Shown one piece after another: positions 28,829 through 39,296 of a stretch of 64,000 bases of DNA. This DNA is from Idiomarina loihiensis (lineage in GTDB: Bacteria; Pseudomonadota; Gammaproteobacteria; Enterobacterales; Alteromonadaceae): the NCBI RefSeq assembly GCF_024584785.1, contig NZ_CP074112.1:1116001-1180000 (forward strand). Reading direction: 5' to 3'. The first letter of the stretch is position 1. The number at the start of each line of letters is the position of its first letter. The notes under the pieces are model-generated. The model saw nothing but the letters and a program-made list of their open reading frames with translations, had not been told where the DNA came from and made no database searches. A program made the translations under genes and the position numbers.

Positions 28829-29630
28829 TTAATGTTTCTTGGCTTTGAAAAAGCGTAACCGGTTAGCGTTACTCACTACCGTAAGAGAAGAAAAAGCCAT
28901 TGCTGCACCAGCAATAACCGGGCTCAATAGCATTCCCAAAAACGGGTACAGAACGCCTGCGGCAAAAGGAATACCCCCTACGTTGTAAATAAAAGCACCA
29001 AATAAGTTTTGCTTAATATTGCGCAGCGTGGCCTTGCTCACCGCGATCGCATCGGCAAGCCCATGTAACGACCCACGCATCAATGTAATATCGGCACTTT
29101 CAATAGCAACGTCCGTCCCTGTGCCAATAGCGAAGCCTACATTGGCAATAGCTAGCGCTGGCGCATCATTAATACCGTCTCCCGTCATACCAACAATTTC
29201 GCCTTCCATCTGCAGCTCCTGAACCTTTTTTGATTTTTCTTCCGGCAGAACTTCGGCAAAAAACTCTTTAATTCCTACTTTTTCAGCAACCGCTTGTGCA
29301 GTCGCGCGATTATCACCAGTAAGCATTACGACTCGCACACCGTTATCCTGCAAACGCTTAATGGCATCGACAGAGTCGTCTTTTATTGGGTCAGCAACTG
29401 CAATTATTGCAGCCAATTCATTATTAACAGCAAAGTACATTGGTGTCTTAGCTTCAGCTGCTAATTCTTGGGCTTTTTCAATAAAGTTACCGAGCTCAAT
29501 TTGACGTTCACGTCAAAGTTTTTCATTACCAAAAAGGAGGGACTTCCCGTCTACTTTAGCCTCCACGCCATGGCCAGCAATCGCATTGAAGTTTGAGACT
29601 TTAGTTGTTTCAATTCCTCTTTCCCGAGCT
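28829..29630 (-). pseudogene. Copper-transporting P-type ATPase, C-terminal remnant with in-frame stop
   Basis: The readable frame from 29630 gives ARERGIETTKVSNFNAIAGHGVEAKVDGK, then NEKL-TGA-REQ-like sequence at about 29515, then continues in frame to 28829. The hinge [18 protein letters not shown] and last two helices remain. The phosphorylation site, CPC helix and everything N-terminal were removed where the IS3 transposase now begins. So it has both a truncation and a nonsense codon. An ATG at 29440 could give a 203-residue fragment. Confidence 0.85.
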
Positions 29631-30360
29631 GATTAGCCGTACCGCTTACTATTACGAGCCAAAATTGAACGATGATGACGAAATCATTGATGCCTTGAAT
29701 GCTTTAATCGACAAGCACCATCGGTGGGGGTTCCCGAAGTGCTTTAAACGCCTTCGAAAGCTAGGCCATCGATGGAACCACAAGCGTGTTTATCGCGTTT
29801 ATACTGAGCTAAAACTGAACCTGCGACGCAAAGGCAAAAAGCGATTACCCAACCGCAACCCAGAGCCATTGGCTGCACCGAATGCATTGGGTAAGTCCTG
29901 GTCAATGGACTTTATGAGTGACAGCTTGCACAACAAAGTCAGGTTTCGCACATTTAATGTCATTGATGACTTTAATCGCGAAGTTTTAGGTATCGATATT
30001 GCGACCAGCATGCCGTCGTTGCGCGTCATACGCTATCTTGACCAACTTGCTGAGTGGCATGGTTACCCTGAGAAAATTCGGGTTGATAATGGCAGCGAAT
30101 TCACCTCGGAAGTGTTTGTAAATTGGGCAAAAGCACATGACATTATGATTGATTACATTAAACCTGGTTGCCCATATCAAAACGCCTACATTGAACGATT
30201 TAACCGAACTTATCGTGATGATGTACTCGATTGCTACATCTTCAACAACCTGAACGAAGTGAAGCAAATAACCGAAGATTGGATTGAGCTATACAACAAC
30301 GAACGACCGCACGATTCACTCAATGACATGACGCCATTTGAGTACCGAAATGCGGCATAA
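29631..30360 (+). pseudogene. IS3-family transposase (orfB), N-terminally cut
   Basis: Reads ISRTAYYYEPKLNDDDEIIDALN and ends YRNAA. The integrase core keeps the DDE residues: Asp in SMDFMSD, Asp in RVDNGSEFTS and Glu in YIERFNRTY. The HTH of orfA and the start of orfB are missing; the frame fuses to DNA from the copA remnant. Probably inactive. Confidence 0.85.
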
Positions 30361-30391
30361 ATACTCTACGAGATGACTGTGTTAGAAATAG

Positions 30392-30478
30392 GGTATTTAC
30401 AGCTTTACTATCCTCACACTCATTGTCATCCCGGTATTCTATACGCTGGTGAAACAGCATCGATTAATGCCTCGTTAA
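30392..30478 (+). pseudogene. RND metal efflux pump, C-terminal tail remnant
   Basis: The plus-strand frame reads GIYSFTILTLIVIPVFYTLVKQ then HRLMPR and a stop, matching the last helix of CusA/CzcA-type pumps (TLIVIPVFY). About 29 residues remain between the IS3 remnant and the ATPase gene. Confidence 0.55.
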
Positions 30479-30501
30479 TCAACGGATGGTGGATGAGGGG
30501 G

Positions 30502-30539
30502 CACAAGCTGCTGAAACATCTGTTCTTCAGCAGCTTGTG
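30502..30539. terminator. Long perfect hairpin
   Basis: CACAAGCTGCTGAA and TTCAGCAGCTTGTG form a 14-base perfect stem around a 10-base loop, just beyond the end of the minus-strand ATPase gene. No long T-run follows on either strand, so a terminator role is likely but not certain. Confidence 0.45.
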
Positions 30540-30574
30540 TTATCAGAGCATCATTCCGTGGGTTATCGCCCCAT

Positions 30575-32908
30575 TCAATCGCGTGAGCCACGAAGCCGGA
30601 GAGCGTTGAAAACCACCGATGCCGAGCTGAGACTCATTGCGAGTGCGGCGAACATGGGTGAGAGCAGAATACCCGTGAGGGGATACAACACACCGGCTGC
30701 GATCGGGACGCCAAGCGCATTGTAGATAAACGCGAAACCCAGATTTTGCTTCATATTAGCGACGGTACTATCGGAAAGGTGCCGTGCGGTGGAGATTCCA
30801 CGCAAGTCGCCTTTGACCAGGGTTACCTGAGCGCTGTTCATGGCAACGTCTGTACCCGTCCCCATGGCGATACCTACGTTAGCCTTTGCGAGAGCCGGGG
30901 CATCGTTAATCCCGTCCCCAGCCATAGCTACAATACAACCTTCAGCTTGAAGCTGTGTGACGAGGTCAAGCTTGTCAGCAGGTTTGACTTCGCCGTGCAC
31001 TTCGTCGATTCCCAATTCCTTGGCAACAGCGTTAGCCGTTGTAATACCATCGCCGGTTGCCATGATGATACGAATCCCCGCTTGCTGGAGATCTCGCACT
31101 GCTTCCAGCGTGCTCTGTTTGATCGGGTCGGAGACAGCCAACAGGCCTGCAAGTTGGCCATCCGAGGCGAGATACATGACACTCGCACCTTTTTCGCGCA
31201 ATGAGTCGGCGATGTTTGTCAGGTGGGTAACATCAATCCCGTCTTGCTGCATCAGAGCTGTATTGCCCAGGACCAGCGACTTACTATCGACTTGGCCACG
31301 AACGCCGATGCCGCTACCTGATTCAAAATCGTCGACTGCACTGAGTGTGAGGCCGCGCTCGCGCGCCGCGTTCACAATAGCGTCGGCAAGTGGATGTTCA
31401 CTGCCTTGATCGAGGCTCGCTGCAAGACGTAGTACTTCATCGGCAGTTATGTCACCTGCCGGAATTGCTTGTTCAAAAGCCGGACGTCCTTCAGTCAATG
31501 TGCCGGTTTTATCAACAATCAGAGTATCGACTTTGCGGAAGTTCTCAATCGCGGCGGCATCGCGAAACAGCACGCCTTGCGTAGCGGCTTTGCCGGTTGC
31601 CACCATGATGGACATGGGTGTGGCCAGCCCCAACGCACACGGGCAAGCGATAATCAGCACCGCAACAGCATTTATCAAACCGTACACCCAGCTCGGTTGC
31701 GGACCGAAGAATCCCCAAACGAACAGAGTTGTTATGGCGATGACCACTACAGCCATAACGAAGTAACCGGCAACCAAGTCAGCCATGCGCTGCATGGGAG
31801 CGCGCGAACGCTGCGCCTGCGCTACGAGCTGCACAATCTGAGAGAGCACTGTGGCAGAACCCACTTTCTCTGCCCGAATCACAAGAGCGCCTGAAGTATT
31901 CATCGTCGCGCCAATCACCTTGTCTCCGGGCCGCTTGCTTACGGGGAGTGGCTCTCCGGTCAACATCGACTCATCCAATGAGCTATTACCTTCCTCTACC
32001 GTGCCGTCAACCGGGACTTTTTCACCAGGGCGAACGCGCAAGCGATCACCTTCATGTACGTGATTCAAAGGCACATCTTCCTCAGTGCCATCCTTGTTGA
32101 TCCGCCGTGCTGTCTTAGGCGCCAGACCGAGCAAGGACTTGATGGCAGCTGATGTTTTCGAGCGTGCCCTCAACTCAAGCATCTGACCCAACAATGTCAG
32201 CGAAATAATGACAACTGCTGCTTCAAAATAGACTGAAACGCGGCCCATCGACATGAAAGTTTCAGGGAATATGCCCGGTGCTATCGTCGCGATAGTGCTA
32301 TAGATAAACGCAGCTCCAGTACCAAGGCCTATCAGCGTCCACATGTTCGGGCTGCGGTTCACTACTGATTGCCAGCCCCGTACAAAAAATGGCTGCCCTG
32401 CCCACAACACTACCGGTATTGAGAGAACGAGTTCGATCCATGTTTGCACGCTCATGCTGAACCAGCCAAGCTGCGGGCCGAACATAGCAAGTATTGTCAC
32501 GATGACAGTAAACGGCAGCGTCCACCAGAACCTGCGTGAAAAATCTTTCAACTCTGGATTGTTATCATCATCCAGACTGGGCATCAATGGCTCAAGAGCC
32601 ATGCCACACTTTGGACAGGTTCCCGGGTGATCTTGCAGGATCTCCGGATGCATAGGGCAAGTGTACGTCGTGCCGGGCTCATGCGGCGTTGTATGTTCCT
32701 CCGACTTGGTGGGATCGAGGTACTTTTCCGGGTCATCACGGAATCTACCCAAACACTTGGTGCTGCAAAAATAGAAAGACTTACCCTCATGCTCCATGTG
32801 ATGGGATGAATTCTCTGTAACTCGCATGCCGCACACGGGATCTGAGAGCGGCGCATCTGTGTGCGACGGATCCACGTGGTGTGGATGTTCTGATTGATTC
32901 TGCCTCAT
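30575..32908 (-). CDS. Copper/silver-exporting P1B-type ATPase with YHS and heavy-metal-binding domains
   Basis: Inner-membrane ATPase of 777 residues that exports Cu(I)/Ag(I). The start is ATG 32906-32908 (GAGGATT upstream). The N-terminus has a His-rich leader, a YHS domain ([15 protein letters not shown] ... [12 protein letters not shown]) and a metal-binding module ([26 protein letters not shown]) instead of GMTCxxC domains. Then come eight membrane helices with [10 protein letters not shown] in helix 6, phosphorylation site [14 protein letters not shown] and [10 protein letters not shown]. This resembles SilP/CopB-like plasmid ATPases. Intact, unlike the copA remnant nearby. Confidence 0.93.
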   Translation of the reverse strand: MRQNQSEHPHHVDPSHTDAPLSDPVCGMRVTENSSHHMEHEGKSFYFCSTKCLGRFRDDPEKYLDPTKSEEHTTPHEPGTTYTCPMHPEILQDHPGTCPKCGMALEPLMPSLDDDNNPELKDFSRRFWWTLPFTVIVTILAMFGPQLGWFSMSVQTWIELVLSIPVVLWAGQPFFVRGWQSVVNRSPNMWTLIGLGTGAAFIYSTIATIAPGIFPETFMSMGRVSVYFEAAVVIISLTLLGQMLELRARSKTSAAIKSLLGLAPKTARRINKDGTEEDVPLNHVHEGDRLRVRPGEKVPVDGTVEEGNSSLDESMLTGEPLPVSKRPGDKVIGATMNTSGALVIRAEKVGSATVLSQIVQLVAQAQRSRAPMQRMADLVAGYFVMAVVVIAITTLFVWGFFGPQPSWVYGLINAVAVLIIACPCALGLATPMSIMVATGKAATQGVLFRDAAAIENFRKVDTLIVDKTGTLTEGRPAFEQAIPAGDITADEVLRLAASLDQGSEHPLADAIVNAARERGLTLSAVDDFESGSGIGVRGQVDSKSLVLGNTALMQQDGIDVTHLTNIADSLREKGASVMYLASDGQLAGLLAVSDPIKQSTLEAVRDLQQAGIRIIMATGDGITTANAVAKELGIDEVHGEVKPADKLDLVTQLQAEGCIVAMAGDGINDAPALAKANVGIAMGTGTDVAMNSAQVTLVKGDLRGISTARHLSDSTVANMKQNLGFAFIYNALGVPIAAGVLYPLTGILLSPMFAALAMSLSSASVVFNALRLRGSRD

Positions 32909-33013
32909 AACAACTAATCCTCTCGAGGTATGTGCCAAATTCCGTATACGCGTGCGTATAGCCTCATGACTGCATACATTTACTTCTTTTCAGCACCACT
33001 TTAACCCATTGGA

Positions 33014-33921
33014 TGTACTGGTCAACTAAATCCGGACACATTTTTAAACAATAATTCATGGTTAACTGGCGACCTGCCGCCGTTGGCCGAATGTAGTCGC
33101 TCCAGGTGGTAGTAACGGATGTAAGCGGCCACATCCCTTTTCATATGTTCACGTGTCGGTTGTGACACTTTAAAGAGCCAATCATGTTTCAGGCTGCCAA
33201 AAAATCGTTCAACAACTGCGTTGTCCCAGCAGGCGCCAACGTCGCCCATACTCGCTCGCATACCAAAACGCTGAAGCTGCTTCCGGTACCGCTTGCTGGT
33301 GTACTGCGACCCGCGGTCGCTATGGAACACCAGCCCCTTGCTCGGCCTGCGCAGGTTGTAAGCCGTAATCAGAGCCCGCAGCACCAAACTGGTGGTCATC
33401 GTTTTATCAATTGCCCAGCCCACGATGCGCCGCGAATACAGGTCCATCACAACCGCCAGATACATCCAGCCTTCGCCGGTGCGGCAGTAGGTCACATCGC
33501 CCGCCCAGATCTGATTCGGGCCCACTGGGTTGAAATTCTGATTCAGCAAATTGCCCGCTACGCTGTCGCTGTGTTTGCGCTTGGTGGTTACTTTGTAAGC
33601 CACGCGCTGCGTCACCTTCAAGCCCATTTGATCCATAAGCCGGCGAACCCGGTATCGGCCAATTTCAAAGCCTTCCGCGCGAAGTGCCTTCATCATTTTC
33701 CGGCTGCCCAAGCTGGATCTGCTCGCTTTGAACAGTTCCTTGATCCGGCGGCGAAGCTGCAGCTCTTGAGCGCCAATCAGCTTGCCCGGGCGCTTGCACC
33801 AGTCATAGTAAGCCGACTTGCTGACCTTCATAACCCGACACAGAGCCCTGATTGGGTAGTTGCCAGATTCGACCTTGATGAATTCAAACTTTACTTTATT
33901 TCTTTCGCGAAGAAGGCTGAT
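33014..33921 (-). mobile_element. IS3-family (IS51-like) element, 5' truncated
   Basis: Contains transposase orfB 33022-33831 and beyond (frame open upstream to about 33921, reading YISLLRERNKVKFEF). DDE residues are Asp in AGDVTYCR, Asp in HSDRGSQYTS and Glu in NAVVERFFGSLK. The downstream end begins TGTACTGGTCAACTAAATCC at 33014, a typical IS3 terminus. The orfA and left terminus are missing where an IS30 fragment starts. Confidence 0.85.
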
Positions 33922-33927
33922 GTAGAT

Positions 33928-34300
33928 TCAAGTCATCAACGCAACACCCTTATCAATCATGTGTGACGGTGTCATAAAGCTCAATGTTTTTCTCGGTCTC
34001 TCGTTTAATTGGGTCGCTACGTTGTTAAGAACTTCCTGTGAATGAACAGATAAATCAGTTTTTCTTGGGAAGTATTGCCGAACCAAACTATTAGTATTTT
34101 CGTTTGTGCCTCGTTGCCATGGTGATTGGGGGTCGCAAAAGTAAACGGGTATACCAATTTCTTTTGTTAGATCAGCATGCTTAGCCAGTTCCATACCGCG
34201 ATCCCAGGTGAGCGATTTCCGGTATTCTCCCGGCACTGCTTAAATATTTTTAACAGCGCCCGGTAAACCGACTCCGCGTCTTTGCCAGCTAATTTCAATA
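33928..34300 (-). pseudogene. IS30-family transposase, C-terminal fragment with frameshift
   Basis: The frame from 34236 reads KSLTWDRGMELAKHADLT, then FCDPQSPWQRGTNENTN, then LNERPRKTLSFMTP, the catalytic C-terminal part of IS30 transposases. In the preceding bases a different frame reads AGKDAESVYRALLKIFK, so there is a frameshift near 34236. The N-terminal DNA-binding part is gone. Confidence 0.8.
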
Positions 34301-34352
34301 GGATAGTTACAAGCTATTTCCCGTAAAGTACCAACGATAAAACCGTCACTAA

Positions 34353-34811
34353 CTACATATCCGAAAATCGGTTCGCAGTTTGCACCATTCGTTTAATTTC
34401 ATTTTCTTCAACGTTTTTTACTGTTTCTAACAGCTCTTTTGCGCTGTCTATATCGACACGGGAATATAGGTGTTCATACAACTCAATGACTTGCTCATGA
34501 TGGTTTACAATGTTCTCCATAATGTGATCAGTATCTAACTCTTTAAAAGGCGAATCACAGTGTCCATGCTCAACGATGGGATGTTTCCCAATATAGTCAT
34601 AACACCAAGTGTCTAATGCATTTCGGTTTGCTGTACTCAAAAAACCTTCGACCATTCGCTCTAAGCTAGCCTCATGACCCGACACGTAGTTTAGAATCAT
34701 CCGAGCTCGTTCATCTTGGTTTTGTTTAGAGCAGTGAGTAACACACTCCTTCAGGTTTTTGTGGAAATCAACGGTCCAACTCAGCACATCTTTGATTGTT
34801 TCTATTTGCAT
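34353..34811 (-). CDS. Helical ferritin-like hypothetical protein of metal-resistance clusters
   Basis: 152 residues, almost all helix, with His/Glu-rich stretches (SGHEASLERMVEGF, ENIVNHHEQVIELYEHLY, GKHPIVEHGHCDSP). The pattern suggests a four-helix bundle able to bind metal. I do not know a defined function. It follows the HMA-like and PII-like genes on the same strand, upstream of which lies cusCBA, so a role in metal response is inferred from context. Confidence 0.6.
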   Translation of the reverse strand: MQIETIKDVLSWTVDFHKNLKECVTHCSKQNQDERARMILNYVSGHEASLERMVEGFLSTANRNALDTWCYDYIGKHPIVEHGHCDSPFKELDTDHIMENIVNHHEQVIELYEHLYSRVDIDSAKELLETVKNVEENEIKRMVQTANRFSDM

Positions 34812-34838
34812 TTTTTACTCCTTACCTATAATTAATCG

Positions 34839-35210
34839 TTACTTTCGTTTGCTTTTGTTAACTGGCGGACTTCTGTGACAACTCCACGGTGTATGTTCCG
34901 AATTATCTTTAATATTTTGGTCAATAAACTTGTAGTACTCTTCTTTCAGATGAGTCCACCACCCACTATTTATTTCAACACCAAACTTCCTGAGCTTTTC
35001 CTCTATAACATTGAGATCCACTTTAGAGGCATCATAAGCTACCAATAACAAGTTACGCTCAGAGTCATAGGCAACGCTATCGAGACCAACCAAGCGATCG
35101 ATTTCGTTAATCGCTTCGCGAACTTTTTTCACACTCTCAGTGTTTAGCTTTAATGTGCGATTGACTAAGTTAATTTCCCGCACTCCGGCTCTATGATCGT
35201 TATTTGACAT
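34839..35210 (-). CDS. HMA-like small protein
   Basis: 123 residues. I chose ATG 35208-35210 (MSNNDHRAGVREINLVNRTLKL). The middle has a ferredoxin-like HMA pattern (VREAINEIDRLVGLDSVAYDSERNLLLVAYDASKVDLNVIEEKL) but lacks the CxxC metal site. The tail is WWTHLKEEYYKFIDQNIKDNSEHTPWSCH. Likely a metallochaperone-like or regulatory protein; function unknown. It lies 57 bases after the PII-like gene. Confidence 0.6.
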   Translation of the reverse strand: MSNNDHRAGVREINLVNRTLKLNTESVKKVREAINEIDRLVGLDSVAYDSERNLLLVAYDASKVDLNVIEEKLRKFGVEINSGWWTHLKEEYYKFIDQNIKDNSEHTPWSCHRSPPVNKSKRK

Positions 35211-35267
35211 CAATACTGTCCTGTTAATTAAAACTACCAATACGTTTCAGGCAACATTTGCTCGGTG

Positions 35268-35606
35268 TTAACTTTGTAACGAAAGCTCTTTATTAGTGGC
35301 TGCTCGTTTATCGTGACCCCAGAACAATTCATCGATTGGCGAGATAGAAACTAATCCCTCGTTAGATACCCCAGTATGGGCCGCTTCAACTACCAAGAGG
35401 GCAACATCACGCGCATCATCACTGTTCACATAAACTTCAAGCTGTACGTGATCAACTAAGTGATCATCGTTATAGCTATCGAAGTAGTAACCCCGTCCTC
35501 GCACAGGAAACAGCGTAAAGCCGCTAACGCCACGGCCGATGAGAGCCTCTTCCACTGAGTCTTGTCGAAGTTGATCAAAAATAGCGGTAATTTTAGATAG
35601 GTTCAT
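35268..35606 (-). CDS. PII-like signalling protein linked to metal efflux
   Basis: 112 residues with the PII trimer fold pattern: ITAIFDQLRQDSVEEALIGRGVSGFTLFPVRGRGYYF (beta1-alpha1-beta2) and SNEGLVSISPIDELF near the C-terminus. The T-loop is replaced by a short acidic loop (DSYNDDHLVDH) without the Tyr uridylylation site. It lies downstream of cusCBA and upstream of the HMA-like gene, so it more likely senses metal or regulates efflux than nitrogen; that is inference. Confidence 0.75.
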   Translation of the reverse strand: MNLSKITAIFDQLRQDSVEEALIGRGVSGFTLFPVRGRGYYFDSYNDDHLVDHVQLEVYVNSDDARDVALLVVEAAHTGVSNEGLVSISPIDELFWGHDKRAATNKELSLQS

Positions 35607-35702
35607 ATACCCCCCTAAAAGCCCTAAAACATATAGCTTATGGACTGTGTTTAGTCTAGTTACTTAAATTTCGAGAAAATCTAGAGTTGTAATTTAGTAG
35701 TG

Positions 35703-36071
35703 CTATTTCGGAGGGTAGTAAATATCGAAGAGTATTTGCTTCACATCACCTTTATAAGACAAGGGATGTGGCAAGTTGCTAGGAGAGTTTATCGAGGTGT
35801 CGAATTGAATAAATACTAGAGGTGAGTTCGCAGAGTTACACTCTTCATCCATAGAGCATTTATCAGCTACGCAGCAATAACAGTCGTCAATGATAGATTG
35901 CTCACTTTCATCGCAATGAAAGTTATCTTTGCTTTCGTTGCTAACATCCATATGGCTAACACTTTTTTCGTGCTGTACATTGGAAGCATTGTTATAAGGA
36001 GGAGCGGCTGGGAAGGATAGCTGTATCACTATTCCTAACATAAGCACAACTAAAAATTTTGCTTGAAACAT
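35703..36071 (-). CDS. Small exported Cys/His-rich protein
   Basis: 122 residues with a signal peptide (MFQAKFLVVLMLGIVIQLSF). The mature part holds HEKSVSHMDVSNE, FHCDESEQS and a Cys cluster DDCYCCVADKCSMDEEC, then a tail ending LFDIYYPPK. The layout resembles the two paralogues at 42277 and 52534 (signal, His/Met segment, CC motif, tail with aromatic-Pro-Pro) but is more diverged. A periplasmic copper-binding role is inferred from residues and neighbours. Confidence 0.55.
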   Translation of the reverse strand: MFQAKFLVVLMLGIVIQLSFPAAPPYNNASNVQHEKSVSHMDVSNESKDNFHCDESEQSIIDDCYCCVADKCSMDEECNSANSPLVFIQFDTSINSPSNLPHPLSYKGDVKQILFDIYYPPK

Positions 36072-36170
36072 ATGTGCGCTCCTATTGCCATGCTATAAAT
36101 TAGCATACTACCCCCTGCACATCATTGATCGAGATCAAAGATGCGCAGGTGATATTTACAGAGTAAGGTA

Positions 36171-39100
36171 TCATCTAACCTTAACGTCTTTCTTTCGCCA
36201 CAAATAGTAAACAGCAGGTAATACGAGCAAGGTTAAGATAACAGCGCTGATCATTCCTCCAACCATTGGCGCCGCTATTCTACTAACCACCTCAGCCCCA
36301 GTCCCTGTACTAAACATTATAGGCAATAAACCAGCAATTGTAGAAACGGCCGTCATCATGACTGGGCGAACACGAAGTCCTGCCCCTTCCATTACGGCAA
36401 GAGAGAGACCCTCTTTCGTTAATGCCTTACCATGCTCTAACTGACTTTTTTCATATTCATTATAGGACTGGTTTAGGTAAGTCAGCATTAGTATTCCTAT
36501 TTCTACAGTGACACCTGCTAGAGCTATAAAACCAACCGCTACAGCAACTGAGAAATTATAATCTAAAAGATACATTAGCCAGATTGCCCCCACCAATGCG
36601 AGAGGCAAAGTTCCCAATATAATGGCTATTTCTGTAGCGTTTCGAAAGTTCATATATAAAAGAACGATAATAATCGCGAGCGTTAACGGAATCACGTAAG
36701 TCAGTTTTTCCTTTGCCCTTTCCATATATTCGTACTGCCCGGACCAGGTAACTGAATACCCTGCTGGCAACTCGAGTTCTTGTTCTACAACCTTCATTGC
36801 TTTTTCAACATAAGTGCCGACATCAACTCCCTCAATGTCGACAAAAGTCCAGCCATTAAGTCTTGCGTTTTCGCTTTTAATTGCCGGCGGTCCAAGTTCA
36901 ACGTAGACATCAGCCACATCCGCCAAACTAATACGCTGCCCGTTTGGCGTAACTAAAGGTAGCTTCTTTAATTCTTCCGGCGAATCACGGTAATCTTGAG
37001 GGTAGCGCAAGTTTATTGGGTAACGTTCAAGCCCTTCAATGGTCTCTGAAACATTCATTCCGCCAATAGCCGTGGCAACAACCTGCTGAACATCCTCAAT
37101 GTTCAAGCCATAACGTGCAGCCTGCTCTCTTTTTATGTCGACTTTGACATAGCGTCCACCAGCCACTCGCTCTGAATAAACAGAAGCCGTACCATCGACA
37201 TCATCAAGTATCGTTTCAAGCTGCTGACCGATCTTCTGAATTTCATTAAGATCAGCTCCGGCAACTTTTATACCTACCGGCGTTTTTATACCTGTCGATA
37301 ACATATCAATGCGAGTTTTAATGGGGTAAACCCACGCATTGGTCAGCCCCGGAAACTTTACAAGCGCATCCAGTTCTTTTTTCAACTTCTCAGTGGTCAT
37401 ACCGTCTCTCCACTGATCTTTCGGTTTCAGTTGAATAAAGGTTTCAATCATCGTTAGGGGTGCCGGATCAGTGGCGGTATCCGCTCGACCAATTTTGCCA
37501 AAAACCGTCTTCACTTCCGGTACCGTTTTTATGAGCTTGTCGGTTTGCTGCAACAGCTCCCTTGCTTTACCAATTGATAATCCGGGATAGGTAGTGGGCA
37601 TATACATCAAATCGCCCTCATCCAAATCTGGAATAAATTCACTACCAATTTTGTCAATCGGCCAGACACCAACGGCCAGGATAACAAGCGCTCCGCCAAC
37701 TGCTGTCTTGGGGTATTTCAAAATGCCTTTTAAAAGCGGTTTATACCCGGCGATCAATAACCGATTAAGCGGGTTTTTCCCCTCAGGTGTTACCTTTCCT
37801 CTGATAAAATATCCCATCAACACGGGGATAACGGTAATCGCTAAGGCTGCACTGGCTGCCATTGCGTAAGTTTTCGTGAAAGCAAGCGGAGAAAACATCC
37901 GCCCTTCCTGGGCTTCTAAGGTAAATACCGGCATAAAGCTGACGGTAATAATGAGCAAGCTAAAGAAAAGAGCAGGGCCCACCTCTGAAGCAGAGGCGGC
38001 AACCACCCGCCAGCGGTTCTCTGCTGTCAGTGGCGTTTTTTCCATATGCTTATGCATATTTTCAATCATGACGATGGCACCATCGAGCATAGCGCCAATA
38101 GCGATTGCGATCCCTCCAAGTGACATAATATTCGCGTTAATTCCTTGCCAATACATGACAATAAACGCGGTTAAAATACCCAAAGGCAAGCTGATAACGG
38201 CAACCAGCGAGGAGCGGACATGGAAGAGAAAAATCACACAGATAAACGCGACAATAGCGAGTTCTTCTATTAAACTTTTCCAGAGACTTTCCACGGCATC
38301 CGAGATAAGCCCCGAACGATCATAGACAGTGACTATATCGACACCTTCTGGTAGCCCAGACTTTAATTCTTCCAACTTTTGTTTAACGCCATCAATCGTT
38401 TTTTGGGCATTTTCTCCGAAACGCATTACCACAATACCACCCACGGCTTCTCCCTCACCGTTGAGTTCGGCGATACCGCGTCTCATTTGGGGGCCCACAC
38501 CCACATCAGCAACGTCTTTAAGCAATAATGGCGTGCCATTTTCATCAACGCCAAGCGGGATACTCTCTAAGTCTGACACACTATCAATATAGCCTGAGGC
38601 CCGGACCATATACTCAGCTTCCGCCATTTCAACCACCGACGCCCCCACTTCCCGATTGCCTCGCTGGATAGCATTTTGTATGTGAGCAAGAGGAATATTG
38701 AATGCGCGCAGCTTCTCCGGATCCACTTTCACCTGGTACTGCTTTACCATCCCGCCGAGGGCGGCAACTTCCGAAACCCCCTCGACCGTTTGCAGTTCAT
38801 ACTTTAAAAACCAATCCTGCATACTGCGTAACTCACTCAAATTGTGGTTACCCGTGCGATCAACCAAGGCATACAAATACACCCAACCAACCCCTGTTGC
38901 ATCAGGGCCTAATTGCGGTCTTGCATTAGAAGGCAGTTTCGGAGCAACCTGAGACAAATATTCCAGTACTCGCGAACGCGCCCAGTAAGCGTCTGTATCT
39001 TCGCCAAAAATGACATACACATAGGAGTCGCCGAAAAACGAATATCCACGGACGGTTTTAGCGCCGGGGACAGACAGCATAGCGGTTGTTAATGGATAGG

Positions 39101-39296
39101 TAACTTGATCTTCTACCACCTGCGGCGCTTGACCCGGATAGCTGGTTTTAATGATCACCTGGACATCCGACAAGTCCGGCAGTGCGTCTACGGGCGTATT
39201 CTTAACCGCAAAAGCACCAACACCCACGAGGATTAATGTCGCCAGAAGAACGAAAAAACGGTTACTCACTGACCATCGAATGACTGACTTAATCAT
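36171..39296 (-). CDS. cusA: CusA-type Cu(I)/Ag(I) RND efflux pump
   Basis: Inner-membrane RND pump of 1041 residues that moves Cu(I)/Ag(I) out of the periplasm. Twelve membrane helices with two large periplasmic loops are apparent. The three Met residues that bind copper in CusA are in place: MYMPTTYPG, APLTMIETF and RIDMLSTGIKTPVG, which favours Cu/Ag over the Zn/Co pumps of the CzcA group. The motif GGIAIAIGAMLDGAIVMIENMHKH carries the proton-relay Asp. The start overlaps the cusB end by 8 bases. Confidence 0.96.
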   Translation of the reverse strand: MIKSVIRWSVSNRFFVLLATLILVGVGAFAVKNTPVDALPDLSDVQVIIKTSYPGQAPQVVEDQVTYPLTTAMLSVPGAKTVRGYSFFGDSYVYVIFGEDTDAYWARSRVLEYLSQVAPKLPSNARPQLGPDATGVGWVYLYALVDRTGNHNLSELRSMQDWFLKYELQTVEGVSEVAALGGMVKQYQVKVDPEKLRAFNIPLAHIQNAIQRGNREVGASVVEMAEAEYMVRASGYIDSVSDLESIPLGVDENGTPLLLKDVADVGVGPQMRRGIAELNGEGEAVGGIVVMRFGENAQKTIDGVKQKLEELKSGLPEGVDIVTVYDRSGLISDAVESLWKSLIEELAIVAFICVIFLFHVRSSLVAVISLPLGILTAFIVMYWQGINANIMSLGGIAIAIGAMLDGAIVMIENMHKHMEKTPLTAENRWRVVAASASEVGPALFFSLLIITVSFMPVFTLEAQEGRMFSPLAFTKTYAMAASAALAITVIPVLMGYFIRGKVTPEGKNPLNRLLIAGYKPLLKGILKYPKTAVGGALVILAVGVWPIDKIGSEFIPDLDEGDLMYMPTTYPGLSIGKARELLQQTDKLIKTVPEVKTVFGKIGRADTATDPAPLTMIETFIQLKPKDQWRDGMTTEKLKKELDALVKFPGLTNAWVYPIKTRIDMLSTGIKTPVGIKVAGADLNEIQKIGQQLETILDDVDGTASVYSERVAGGRYVKVDIKREQAARYGLNIEDVQQVVATAIGGMNVSETIEGLERYPINLRYPQDYRDSPEELKKLPLVTPNGQRISLADVADVYVELGPPAIKSENARLNGWTFVDIEGVDVGTYVEKAMKVVEQELELPAGYSVTWSGQYEYMERAKEKLTYVIPLTLAIIIVLLYMNFRNATEIAIILGTLPLALVGAIWLMYLLDYNFSVAVAVGFIALAGVTVEIGILMLTYLNQSYNEYEKSQLEHGKALTKEGLSLAVMEGAGLRVRPVMMTAVSTIAGLLPIMFSTGTGAEVVSRIAAPMVGGMISAVILTLLVLPAVYYLWRKKDVKVR

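Noticed and set aside
30746-31409. Two plus-strand frames of about 150 residues
   Set aside because: Antisense shadows of the P-type ATPase.
33184-33966. Plus-strand frame of 260 residues
   Set aside because: Antisense of the IS3 transposase, whose DDE residues are clear.
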